DNA of 64,000 bases, from contig OX465282.1 of assembly GCA_949987705.1 (NCBI GenBank), positions 61,253,922-61,317,921 of the forward strand, in the 5' to 3' direction. Positions within the stretch are counted from its first letter, which is position 1. Each line of letters opens with the position of its first letter. Source of the stretch: Thereva unica (Eukaryota; Arthropoda; Insecta; Diptera; Therevidae). A program made the translations under genes and the position numbers. Under the pieces are notes generated by a model. The model saw only the letters and a list, made by a program, of their open reading frames with translations. It was not told the DNA's origin and did not search any database. Below, in pieces: positions 19,082 to 29,582 of this stretch.

Positions 19082-21585
19082 ACGCTCCTCTAATCCCTTA
19101 TGGGACATAGGGCGGAAACAGTTGCCCTCCAGCGGACTCTGTTTTGCGCGACAGCTTTCAGCTCTGACCAGGAACTCCCAGTTGTTGCGGACTCCGCTAA
19201 TAGGGTTCTCCGACACGTTGTTTTAGGTTTTCCGACTCGACGGAATCCTAGCGGCCTTTGGCTACATTTGCGTTTCTTATTGCAAGGTGTGGCCAACTCA
19301 ATTCCATTTCCTTCGCCTGATTTGGTCATCTATCCTTTCTTGGTCGGGTATGGTGCCAAAGCTCTTCATTTGTAATTATATTTTGCCAGCGGATTTATAG
19401 GAACTTAAGCATCTATTTCTGAAAACTTTTAGGCGCCTAATCAGCGCCTGCCCTAGGGTAGAGTGAGTGGAGCGGTCGCTCTAGGCGCCAGGTGGTAAGG
19501 GGCGCCAAAATTGAATGCGAAAAACAATTTCGAGCAAAAAATAAAATTTTGGTGACTCTTTTTGAGGGCTTTGTTTGTAGCTAGCCAAGTCTATGTAGGT
19601 ACTCTTCAGTGTGACTCGAACACGGCACAAGCAGGGAGCACTGACTTCAATACGGCGGATCTAAACTCTATAAAAACCGCATCCTAATGTGTAAACAATC
19701 GTGCTGAAGTTATGAATGGTACTGCGTGAATGTACAACTAACGATGGACTGCGGATACCAGGCGAGCTTCGGTTTGAATTAGCCTTCCATTGGTGATATG
19801 GAGCTCTGCCATGGGCGACCATCCTTTTTCGCCGAGCTCGTGGTATCAATATAAAATTACCTTAAAAAACTTTTGAAGATGGAGCACTTCTTAATGCTCC
19901 AAACATTTTTGGGGCTCTCACAGCAACCAAAAGAATGACCTACAAGGCCAGCTAGATATTTTTGGATCCATGCTTCAAGGTGTCGAATGTGTCCCAGTAA
20001 AGGAAAACTTTCGGGATTTTTCTTCAGGGAGGACAGTTTCAGCCCTTAAACCCAGGGATGAAGTACGTTGAGATCGCTCTTTCATTGGGAGATCTCCTTA
20101 GATCTCCTGTGGAAGTAAGCACACCTAATCGGAGAGGCGACTCGAAAACTGGCTACTCCTGTATATAGGCTGGTAGGGTCTGCGTAGCCCCCGAGGAAGA
20201 AAGGGATACCGATTTCCTTAATCAGAAGAGGGTTAGATCTACTGGATGTTCTCTAGGGCATAATAACCCGGCGAAACGGGCGAAGACTTTGGCCATACGG
20301 TTTGCAAAGCTTTCAGAAAAGTCGGACGCACCCATAATGAAGTCTAGCCAAATAGCGGAAAGGGTCAGAATAGGCGTGCTTTCGACGCACAGTCCGGAGA
20401 CTCTTCTAACCACGAAACGACTAGCTACCATGCAAGGAAGTCTTCTGGAGGCGGTAGCCGAATTGGTTCAGGGATCAGAACAGCCCAGGTCAGTAGGGGT
20501 TACCCTCGCCCTCTACGATGGGTCGCTTTAAACCTTGGAAGGAGCAAGTCTTTTTGCTGTGGACAGGAACAAGCTGCCGCGCAGCGCAGCCAAGGTAACC
20601 CCTGATCTATCCTGTACCAACTGCTTGGAATCCAGGTACAACAAATGCCTCTGGGGGAATGTAGCCGCTTGCTGGTCTGTGATACAGCGCGTTCGGGTAG
20701 AACGCTCCACGAATAAGAGGATTGTTGCTCTCCATCGCTCTAGCAACGTGGTTTCGAATCAACTTGATTATGAAGTTGTCGATCCTATTAACAGATGCTT
20801 TGTCATATAGGACATTGTTGGCGTGGAACTTAGTGAAGCCAGATTCGGTCGTTCGATACAAGCTTAAGCACGCCCTTAGGCATTGTCTTTATGAAGGGGA
20901 TATGTTGAACCATACTGGGCAACCATAGGTCAAAATCGGTCTGATCGTTCCACAGGCGGAACTGTAACCCTAAAACCACCATCGAAATCCTTATGGGGCT
21001 CCCAGTGAAAGCGTCGAACAAAGGGCGCCGAAAGACAATCTCGCTCCACCTCAGCAAGGGCTAGGGCCGGTGCTGCGCCTAATGAAGAATTGGGTGACTT
21101 TCCATGTTTCGCAACCTTAAAAATAAAGTGCCTTAACGTTGGAGTTGAATGGCCGCAATTTGGTGTTAACTGAGAGCCCCGTTGATCTCCTTATGCGGAG
21201 TACGCTTGCGTATGCGATTCGTAATTTATTTATTCTGGAACTGAAGTCTTCTTCTGCCCCGCTATTTTTGGTAATAATATTACCTCTGTCAGACAAGAAT
21301 CTAGAATCGTCAGAATCTATTTACCAGTTCCACGTCACGGTTTTATTCGGATTTAACCTTAAGCCTGCTGGACTACTTTCTGTTTCCAAATTGTTTAACC
21401 TTTTTTTTGTCTGGTGTCGTTAGGCCAACAAACAGATATCATCCGCTTCCGAAGAAGTACCCCCGGGAGGCGGGATTTGGGCTTGTTAACAAATCGGCTC
21501 AGTGACTCTTCTCGGGTTTTGGTAGAAGTGATAAATCGGATGCCACCACCTTCTGAGGTCTTTGTTAGCCGTTCGCCGTGGGAAG
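19082..21585 (-). mobile_element. RTE-like family B copy, internally deleted and split by a hAT element
   Basis: Two segments, 19082-19433 and 21084-21585, align in order with the family B copy at 47285-47985 and with the family B 5' UTR at 33610-33790. The left segment encodes the C-terminus (VRWRATVSALCP). The right encodes the RT from DDICLLA onward and then changes abruptly at about 21446 to 5' UTR sequence (CTTCCGAAGAAGTACC), so the endonuclease and the RT fingers are deleted. A hAT element occupies 19442-21075. Confidence 0.7.
19442..21075. mobile_element. hAT-type DNA transposon, 1634 bp, non-autonomous, 8-bp TSD
   Basis: The left end CAGCGCCTGCCCTAG and the inverse of the right end CAGCACCGGCCCTAG form a TIR starting with the hAT signature CAG.G/CAGCA, with further matching (GTGGAGCG, GGCGCC) inside. 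CGCCTAAT is perfectly duplicated at 19434-19441 and 21076-21083, the 8 bp expected for hAT. It sits inside RTE family B. No hAT transposase motif is recognisable. The interior (about 19980-21050) is richer in GC than the surroundings and may be captured DNA. Confidence 0.85.
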
Positions 21586-21639
21586 GTGGAGATCAAATTG
21601 CTTTCCATACGATAAATGAAACAGTTTCCATTTGCCAAG

Positions 21640-21965
21640 ATTATCCCCCTTCTGCATAGCTTCTCCGAATTCGACACCATTTCGGCGTTACTTGGAAAGA
21701 GTAAAGTGGGAATCGCTAAGCTCTTTACAGCAAATTCTGACCTCATCCATGAAATCTCAGAAATATTCACAGATCGCTCAACATCACCTGAAGGTCTGCA
21801 AGAAGGTTTTATGGCTATATACCACGCCCCTGCACATCAAGACAACCTGAACAAGCATCGGTAGTCGGCGTTTCTGAAAGCCTCAGTGAATCTCAAATCA
21901 GACATTGACACTCTACTTCCCAAACCGCACGAGCTTCGAAGAACACTCGCTCAGAGTTGCCCGAT
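21640..21965 (+). pseudogene. Fragment of an unclassified repetitive insect protein
   Basis: The frame reads 'IIPLLHSFSEFDTISALLGK', then SKVGIAKLF and LIHEISEIFT, with a stop at 21864 after which the sense continues for about 30 residues. 'LH.F...D..SA..GK.K' resembles a recurrent block (LHALTGCDS.SA..GKGK) found in many uncharacterised, repetitive invertebrate proteins. I recognise the block but not a function. Context and truncation suggest a decayed TE gene. Confidence 0.4.
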
Positions 21966-22244
21966 TGCCGACCTAAATTGACTTAATAAACTTGCGAAAT
22001 GTTCTTTGAATTCTCGAATGTTACGTACGATGTTGTAGAAAATTTTCCTGGACTAAAAAGAACTTAAATTTATCAAAGAATCAGATAAGGAAAAGTTTAA
22101 GAAAATGACAAAAATGAGAGCAAGTGATTTTAATTTAACTTAAGTCTTGTGTTTAAAAAATCAGTTCACATTGACTTGATTCCGTATCAAGTACATCTGC
22201 AGCAAGTTTCAAAATTAGGAGTTTTCCGAACTGAGCTCCAGCTT
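21966..22244. other. No gene recognised
   Basis: AT-rich stretch between the protein fragment and the inferred 3' end of the CR1-like element. The minus-strand AATAAA near 22243-22250 would suit the 3' UTR of that element. Confidence 0.3.
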
Positions 22245-23239
22245 TATTAAAAATTTATAGATAATAAATATAACATATAACATAAAATTTATAAAAACAT
22301 ATTAAATTGAAGCAGACGACTAAAGACTACATAAATGACAAAATCATTATCTAATACAGTGATTCTCAACCATTTTTCTGTGGCGGCACACTTTTAACAG
22401 TTTCAAAATTTGGCGGCACACTAACAATAAAATAAGTTTGAAAGAATTTTACTTAACTATAATACAATAAATTATAAAAATACATTTAATGCGAAATTTG
22501 AGCTTGATTTTTGCCAATATCTTTTACATTTGGTCGTAAAAATGAAAATCACATTAGCACTACAGTCTTCTGTTAACCTTGGCTGCCTCAAGAATTTTCT
22601 TCCAAGGTTCTCTGTCCCGTGTCACTCTCTTCCAGTTAGTAATCCCACCCAATAGTGCGTAAGTCCATTTGTATGTCATCTTTGTATCTCTTCCTAGCTA
22701 TCTTTATGACCTTCTTTCCTCTGGTTTTGGAGAAATAGAATTTTGGAGGCGCTACTTCAGACATTCTCATTACATGTCCTATCCAGCGTAGGCGAGAGAT
22801 CTTGATGCTTTTGGTTTAGTCAGGTTCTTTGTAGGTATAAGGAGTGTCTTTTCAAAAGGGGATATTTACATGTGATTGCTTTTTTCAGAAAATTAAGAAA
22901 ACTGATTGTGGTACTTCCATAGGTCTGCAGAAAAGTAGATTATCTGTGTAGGTATTATGTAATTACATTGTTATAATAGCATATTTAGATAAAATATCTG
23001 ACCATGTAGAGCTACAGAATTTAAAAAAAATGAAATATCCCCTTTTGATCAGGAATTTTTATAATACCCCCTTTTGTTCTGTACTACATGTTAATATCCC
23101 CTTTTGTATTGTACATCTCCACAGATATCCTCTTTTGTTTGGTACATTATAAATTTAAAAAAACAAATGGACATTATTTATTTAGAAAACAACTTTTTTA
23201 TTATCAAATATCTGTAATGATTTGGTAATTAAGTAAATA

Positions 23240-24350
23240 GTAATTAAACTCTAGTCTCACCGATATCATCCGTTAGACATCCAGAATCAATATGCTGGAT
23301 TTCTACGTCTTCTGAAGTGCCACAGTTTGGAGCATCTATTAGCTTTGTTTATTGAGCTGCTCTAGGTTGAGCTAGCTTGAGATATTTTACGAAAAGGTGT
23401 TTCATGAGCAATTTGGTAGCTCTTACTTGCCTGAAGTTTCTCTGATTTGTGTTTCATGAGCTTGCTCTAAGTTGAGCTAGCTCACGGTTTTCTGCTCTAC
23501 CTTCAGGCAAGCAATCAGCTGTTTGTCAACTGTCACAATACCGACATCCGTTAATTGAATAACTGAATTAGAGGAATCATCTACCGTTTCCATCAACTGA
23601 CTTGATAAATATTTTTACATTTTTTAATTTAGTAGCGTATTACGCAAGTTTAAATAAATTTCAATTTAAAACCTGTCAGGTTGAAGTTCTGACAGCGCAC
23701 TTTGAGAATTCTTGCCTGAAAAGTGTTTCATGAGATTTCTTGCTCTGAATTGCGCCAACTTGCTTTATTTGTTTTTGACAGCTGCTCTACTGTGAGCTGC
23801 CTCGAGCTGCTCTGCCTTTTTTTCGGTCTCAATAAACACAGCTATTAATAGCTCTTTGTACCATTTCAGTTCGTCCAAAGTAAACCACTCCTCGCCAAAC
23901 TGTTTTGTCAACAAGTTATTGACATCCTTCTTTTTTTTTCATTTAGTGGACGTTGTGCCAATTCTAAATCATCCAAAGATATGGGATGCCTCTTGCCTCT
24001 TTTTAGGAGGCGGATATGTTTTTCTGTAGCCTTGTCAAATCTATATGTTTCATGGACCTTTACCAGTGTATGTTCTTCGGACCCGTTTCTTAAAAAAAAT
24101 TATTCTTTTTAAAGACTGGATACCTTCTAATTTGTGGTAATAAGGTGGTTATAAAACTTTATTTTCTAATTTCTTTCTCAAGCCGACCAAATACCCGGTC
24201 AGCTGGGAGGAAACTATGCCCTCTTACAGGAAAGAACAATGTAACATCTTTGAGGTATGGTGGGGATAGTGTTAACATGGTTGCATTGTTGCCTAATTAT
24301 TTTTCTATGCCTTTTGGAGTTTTGTTTTAAATTACGTCATTGTGAATTTT
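23240..24350 (-). pseudogene. DUF7869-like putative transposase remnant (C-terminal part)
   Basis: Minus-strand frames from 24350 read 'ATMLTLSPPYLKDVTLFFPV', then RGHSFLPADRVFGRLEKEIR, a polar segment with stops, KRGKRHPISLDDLELAQRPL, and GEEWFTLDELKWYKEL, continuing beyond the MITE with APNCGTSEDVEIQ. The 'FPV.GHSFLP.DR.FG' block is, from memory, the signature of the DUF7869 family that is abundant in insect gene sets. Its location inside a TIR element suggests it is, or travels with, a transposase; catalytic residues cannot be assigned. At least three stops or frameshifts. Confidence 0.5.
23342..23844. mobile_element. MITE (~500 bp) nested in the DUF7869-like gene
   Basis: GCTTTGTTTATTGAG at 23342-23356 and CTCAATAAACACAGC at 23828-23842 form a 15-bp TIR with one mismatch. 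TATTA flanks both sides. Removing the segment brings the DUF7869-like frame back into register on the minus strand. The interior has repeated GAGCTAGCT / AGCTGCTCT words and three TGTTTCATGAG words. Confidence 0.65.
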
Positions 24351-25687
24351 CTTCAAATATTAATTCTTGTTAATGTTTATCTATGAATGTTGTCAAACGA
24401 TGAATTTGGTCGACAAACTAAGGGTTTTTTTTTGTAAATATCCCCTTTTGAAACGTACACGCTATTTTAGGTGCTATTAACTGGAAATTAATCACCCTTT
24501 CTTTCAGATTAAGTTAACGAGATTGTATATTTTAGCATAGAGAACAAGACCCCATACTCAGTTCAAAAAAATAAAAATTGTAAATATCCCCTTTTGAAAA
24601 GACACTCCTCGTAATTAGTACAATTCACTTCTTCTCAAGATCTCTCTTCATTTACTGCGCCTGTGATCCTGCGGAGAATTTTTCTTTTGCAGCTTTCGAG
24701 AACCTGCTTGCCATGCCTATTAAACGGCCATGCTTCCGACCCGATCCATCAACACTGGTTTTGTATAACTTATATTTGATGGTCCTGCTTATCCTTTGTT
24801 TTGTTCGCTAGCAGTATTCTTATTTCAATTACCGTCGTAATGTTGTTGGCTTTGTTAATTTGAGTTCCTAAGTAGGTGAACTCGTTTACGGATTTTGTTT
24901 TATATCTGTTGATTGTTATGCTTTGTCCTTCCTGTTCTTCCTCTGTTGTTTCTATTAGCGATCCGCATAGGTTTCGTTTTATTTTCATTGGTAATAAGTC
25001 CAGATTTTAATGCTGCTTTTTATAACGCTACATAGGCTTCCTTTGCTGCAGTCGTTGTCATGCATGATGACTACATATATCATCGGCATATGGCATTAAC
25101 TGAATAGACTTGTTTAGAATTGTCCATCTGGACCATCCCGGACCGCTTTTTCTAATAAGATGTTAAATAGTAAGTAGGATAGGGAGTTTCCTTGCCTGAG
25201 GCCTCTGTTCGTTTCAAAGGGCGCCGACACATTGCTCTGTATTCTCACTCTGTTTATCGCTCGACTCAATGAGGTTTTAGTGAGTTGAACTAATTGGTCT
25301 GGAAAATTCAGTTACTCTTTCATACTGGGCCAATAAGCGAGTATACAGGATATACGAGAATAATTTATATGCTACATTCAGTAACGTAATTCCTCTGTAG
25401 TTGGAACATACAATTTGGTCCCCTCTTTTGTGTAGTAAATCTATGAAAAAATATCGCTGCTGTGGCGGTATGTTTGATTAGGCTCGGCATAATAATTGAT
25501 AACAATAATGCGGAGGACGCCCTGTAATGATTGCGGCACAAATATTTTTCCGTCCCGTTCTTGTTCCAATAATTTCCTGTATAAAAATGCATACAAAATA
25601 TTTTTTATTGTTTGCTTTTCTAAAATGTGGTGGCACACTTTAAGAAGTGCCGCGGCACATTGGTTGAGAATCACTGATTTAATAAGA

Positions 25688-26737
25688 TGACATATGTAAG
25701 TCCGACTTGAATGCTACTCTAAAGCAGTTAATTCAATCACGGCATAAATTTTATTAACAAGCGAGAGCAATTCGTTATTGGTTCATGCTGGCCATGAACG
25801 GTCCTATGCGGAGAAACAAAGAATAGAGGTCTAGATCTCAAGGATACGCTGGGCGCATAAATGTTACACAGAGTAAGTAATGAAGCAGACTTAAAACGAA
25901 AACATAACACATCTCTGACAAACATAATACTCGCAACATTCCTTCTAATCTCTAATTTCAGAAGTCCAAGAAGCAAACATCTAGAATTGTAAGAAGGGAT
26001 AGAAGTCTGCCAATTGGTATTACGAAGAGAAAACCGAGTAAAGGACTTCTGAACGGATTCAATACGAGAACAGTGGAGAGAGAGATTTAAGGACTCCATA
26101 CAACAGATACGTATTCTAAGCTAGATCGAACAAGATAAACGATAAAACGAATATTTTTTACATTTAAGAAGATTTAACTCTAGCCTGTTTGCCTTGCATC
26201 ACGAACAAAGGGTGTCAAGTTCCTTCTGAATGAAAAGATCTTAAAGTCATCAGCAAACATTAACGTATTGGCAGGCGAATAAATGTTACAAACATCATTA
26301 ATAGACATAATAAATAACAACGAACCCAGATGACTACCTTGCGGCACACCTGATTTGACAGACAAAACTTTAGGCATATACATATGTATGTATCAATTGA
26401 AATGGACAGTTTACTACCAGCAAGATAACAACTTAGCCAATTGAGAAGTGAGGAATGAAGACCAAAGGCACGTAGTTTCATAATTAACAGGGCAGTGTCA
26501 AAGCGATCAAAGGCTTTTACAAAGTCAGTATATGTAAATAACATCAACCTGTTCAGCACGTTCAATAGCATTTATTGCATAGTTTTTAGCAACTACTAGA
26601 TTAGTGGTAGTAGGCTTTCCACTCATAAAACCATGCTGCTCCTCACAAATACATCTATTCACAACAAATCGTAGACTGTCAGTAGCTAGACTTCCAAAAC
26701 ATTTAGGAACTGGTAATAGTTTCGCAATTCCTCTATA
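25688..26737 (-). pseudogene. CR1-like RT, palm to C-terminus
   Basis: Minus-strand frames at 26525-26812, 26260-26571, 26180-26383 and 25737-26099 follow each other in coding order: YRGIAKLLPVPKCFG, EEQHGFMSGKPTTTNLV, TDFVKAFDRFDTALL, SGVPQGSHLG, the catalytic LMFADDFKIF, and the C-terminal FTRFSLRNTNW...CLLLGL...APSVSLRSR. These are the CR1/Jockey RT boxes in canonical order. Frameshifts separate the frames, one near a short ATACATATGTATG repeat. The coding sequence is cut at 26737 by the palindrome. Confidence 0.75.
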
Positions 26738-28171
26738 TAGTGGAGTCAGATGAGCATCAAATTTTAGTGAAAAGGGAATTGTCTCCAGAGTAAATTTTTT
26801 TTTTTGGAACATGTTAGTTACATCGAATACTATACGAAATGGACATTTTCTACCTCTAGCAACCGCCGCTACGTAAGTTACCGGCCATTATGTCAAAAAT
26901 TTACCATTTTGGTCGTTCTTTCTAAATACAAATGCGTATATCTCGGCATGTGTAGGTCCGAAAAAATTGAAAAAAATAGAGGTTGTTCGTTATGATATTG
27001 GCTACCAGCGGTTACAATATGAAATCCTTATCTGCACATATAACCTCAAAAAAAATCAAAAACTAAAGAAACTACAGAATTTTGGTTTTTTGGAGATAAC
27101 TTCGAATATTTTTAGTGAAATTTGAAGAAATTTTCAAAAGTTATACTTTATAATAGGAACAATAACTGGTTAAAATTTGAAGTCAAAATATCTAATACAA
27201 GGCTCAAAAATTGACTTCAAATTTGAAAATTGATTGGCCTATCAGTTTTGTGCATCGCTTCGTATGAGGTTCTTACTTTTTTTAAAATGTAGCTTCTTTT
27301 ATGCACTTTTGATGGTGAAAAAGAAAAAATTTTAAACTTGAAGAAAAGTGAGAAAAATCGAATCGAAAATCGACAATTTTTGCATTTTTTCGTCAATTTT
27401 TTAGCAAAATTTGACTTTTTTTGGCAAAGTTCAATTTCTATTGAATTATTAGTTCATTTTTGACATATGATGATCGAAAAATTGACTTTTATCAAAAAAT
27501 GTGATTTTTTTCTAAAAAAATTGACGAAAAAATGCAAAAATTGTCGATTTTCGATTCGATTTTTTTTCACTTTTCTTCAAGTTTAAAATTTTTTCTTTTT
27601 CACCATCAAAAGTGCATAAAAGAAGCTACATTTAAAAAAAAGTAAGAACCTCATACGAAGCGATGCACAAAACTGATAGGCCAATCAATTTTCAAATTTG
27701 AAGTCAATTTTTGAGCCTTGTATTAGATATTTTGACTTCAAATTTTAACCAGTTATTGTTCCTATTATAAAGTATAACTTTTGAAAATTTCTTCAAATTT
27801 CACTAAAAATATTCGAAGTTATCTCCAAAAAACCAAAATTCTGTAGTTTCTTTAGTTTTTGATTTTTTTTTGAGGTTATATGTGCAGATAAGGATTTCAT
27901 ATTGTAACCGCTGGTAGTCAATGTCATAACGAACAACCTCTATTTTTTTCAATTTTTTCGGACCTACACATGCCGAGATATACGCATTTGTATTTAGAAA
28001 GAACGACCAAAATGGTAAATTTTTGACATAATGGCCGGTAACTTACGTAGCGGCGGTTGCTAGAGGTAGAAAATGTCCATTTCGTATAGTATTCGATGTA
28101 ACTAACATGTTCCAAAAAAAAAATTTTACTCTGGAGACAATTCCTTATGTTTTGCTCATCTGACTCCACTA
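26738..28171. mobile_element. Long near-perfect palindrome (foldback element)
   Basis: The left arm starts TAGTGGAGTCAGATGAGCA at 26738 and the right arm ends with its inverse at 28171. Arms of about 660-677 bp (26738-27414 and 27512-28171) enclose a loop of about 97 bp. The arms differ by few bases over most of their length (for instance GATATTGGCTACC versus GACATTGACTACC) plus small indels near the ends. It interrupts the CR1-like RT just before the YRGIA box. No protein is encoded; apparent frames are arm sequence read from both sides. The TSD is unclear in A/T-rich flanks. Confidence 0.8.
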
Positions 28172-28849
28172 ATAATATATAATTTTTCCACGACACTGAT
28201 TTATGAAGAGGTTTGATAACAGAAAATTTCCAAGAATCAAGGAATGAAACGAGCATTAAGGACAGATTAAATATTTTTGTAAGGGGATTCGAAAGACTAG
28301 AGTTATATTTCTTTAATAATAAATTACACAACAAGTCTGGTCCATGAAACGTGTCACCATTTAATTTTTTAAAGCATGATTCAACTTCACTCTGATCATG
28401 TTGAGACCAAGATCAACAGTGCAATTATTATTCAACGCATAGATAGATTTAAAGTAATCAGCGAAAAGATAACAACTTCCTTGCAAAGCAATAGAGTAAA
28501 TACCATTGTATTCCATGCTAGCAGGCCCTGAGGACGAGGAACGTTTGGCGTTGTACATTCAGAAGGCCCTGCGATCATTTTTAATATTATTCTCAACAGA
28601 TGAGACATATTGATTAAGCTCCGCGAAGCGCATGTCATCGGTTGGTTGATGAGATTCAGCTCGTTTCAGGAGGCATAACACTCCAGAGAGTTGTTCCTCG
28701 ATGCCCCGATGGAAGAATGGCATTGAATTTCACAGTCCCAGTATACAGATAGCAAGTGTTCAAATACTTTCACAGCGAGGAATTTCTTCGTTATCCTTTG
28801 AATTCTGTCGGATTAGAATCCAATCACCGAATCACCTTTAGGGCATTTA
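28172..28849 (-). pseudogene. CR1-like endonuclease-RT linker and RT start
   Basis: Minus-strand sequence includes FLDSWKFSVIKPLHKS (RT box just ahead of the YRGIA box), then upstream NPLTKIFNLSL, DLLCNLLLK, GPASMEYNGIYSIA, and a linker with FAELNQYVSS and EQLSGVLCLLKRAE. This matches the organisation of CR1/Jockey elements between endonuclease and RT. Several stops and frameshifts. The left edge near 28850 is where CR1 homology fades. Confidence 0.6.
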
Positions 28850-29351
28850 ATTTTTTATTATTACAGATGAATAACCTTAACTGATGAAGAACAGGTTTAA
28901 TTACACACTTTCGGAACCACTTGATAAGGAAGCTTGGTCATTTGGCTACTAATGGACATCCATCAAAACATAAACATCATCATATTTGGCCAAGATCACC
29001 ACATTAACCATCATCATATTACATCATCATTAACATAATAATATAATTTAAGTTTATTATAATTAATTTTGAACTTACGATATTCATTCAAAATTTACTC
29101 TGGTAACCCTATCACCTCAATACATGCGTACGTATAAAATCGCATTCCCACTTTTATTATCGAAGCAAAGATCACTTCAAACGTTACGGTTTTCTTTTGT
29201 ATCCCCACTTGAACTTGAAATTCAAGCAAACGATTAAATATTGTTGCGAACGAAACGCTCGCTCTCTCTGCACCGGAGCTTCACCGAGGTAAGTTGGTCC
29301 TGAACTTGTCCCTTTTTCCTCCTTTTCTTTTTTTTTCAATACTCACTTTCC

Positions 29352-29582
29352 TCTGTTGTTGGGTTTCGACCAACAACAGATTTACTAATTTTCCTTGTTG
29401 TTGGGATTCGACCATCAACAAGGTTTACTAACCTTTTTCTGTTTTTGGGTTTCGACCATTAACAGATTTATTAATTTTCCTTGTTGTTGGGATTCGGCCA
29501 TCAACAAAGATACTAATATTTACTGTGTTGTTGGGATTCGACCATCAACACATTACTTCCTTTCCTTGTTGTTTTCATACAA
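29352..29582. repeat. Tandem array of five hairpins with covarying stems
   Basis: Hairpins sit at 29352-29380, 29393-29423, 29438-29466, 29479-29509 and 29524-29552, with a degenerate sixth at about 29564-29582. Each has the form ..GTTG.TGG, loop G(T/A)TTCG(A/G), CCA.CAAC... The first has a perfect 11-bp stem (TCTGTTGTTGG / CCAACAACAGA). The outer stem changes in pairs between copies: CT/AG, CTT/AAG, TGT/ACA. Spacing is about 41-45 bp. Confidence 0.8.

Larger units (their letters stand above)
22841..24608 (-). mobile_element. TIR DNA transposon encoding a DUF7869-like protein
   Basis: The ends GGAGTGTCTTTTCAAAAG... are inverted repeats of about 29 bp that match perfectly. Seven copies of a motif like ATATCCCCTTTTG lie in the two subterminal zones, including the TIRs (about 22855, 23034, 23074, 23093, 23124, 24437, 24583). 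The minus strand between them encodes a decayed protein. No TSD is visible: the interrupted RTE box reads almost seamlessly across the insertion. The superfamily is not one I can assign. A MITE at 23342-23844 splits the coding part. Confidence 0.7.
22555..25440 (-). mobile_element. RTE-like family D copy nested in the hAT element
   Basis: On the minus strand, reading from about 25440: 'CSNYRGITLLNVAYK', a degraded palm with MPYADDI, 'VNEFTYLGTQINK' (24770-24988 frame), RKILRRITGAVNE, then, after a 1.77-kb insertion, IKISRLRWIGHVMRMSE, ending near 22555 with LEAAKVNRRL. Many stops and frameshifts make it dead. The insertion at 22841-24608 falls in the conserved N-YELY box near the RT C-terminus. 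Confidence 0.7.
22357..25676. mobile_element. hAT-type DNA transposon shell carrying nested elements
   Basis: The left end CAGTGATTCTCAACCA and the inverse of the right end are the same 16 bases, followed on both sides by GCGGCACA-type sequence, a classic hAT terminus. ATCTAATA (22349-22356) and ATTTAATA (25677-25684) are the 8-bp TSD with one mismatch. Only about 200 bp at each end are hAT sequence; the interior is an RTE element with further insertions. No transposase is left. Confidence 0.8.

Noticed and set aside
22841..24608. Merlin or PIF/Harbinger assignment for the DUF7869-like element
   Set aside because: Merlin needs an 8-9 bp TSD and Harbinger a 3-bp TWA TSD; neither is present at the junctions, and the encoded block does not resemble either transposase.
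26804..28334. Proteins encoded by the palindrome arms (MEHVSYIEYYTKWTF...)
   Set aside because: The same peptide appears from both arms because of the inverted repeat; there is no domain, and in the right arm it is merely fused to CR1-like RT sequence.
29352..29582. Hairpin array as a CRISPR-like or tRNA-like feature
   Set aside because: Units are short palindromes with a constant loop and no acceptor/D/T-arm organisation; no cas genes or prokaryotic context.
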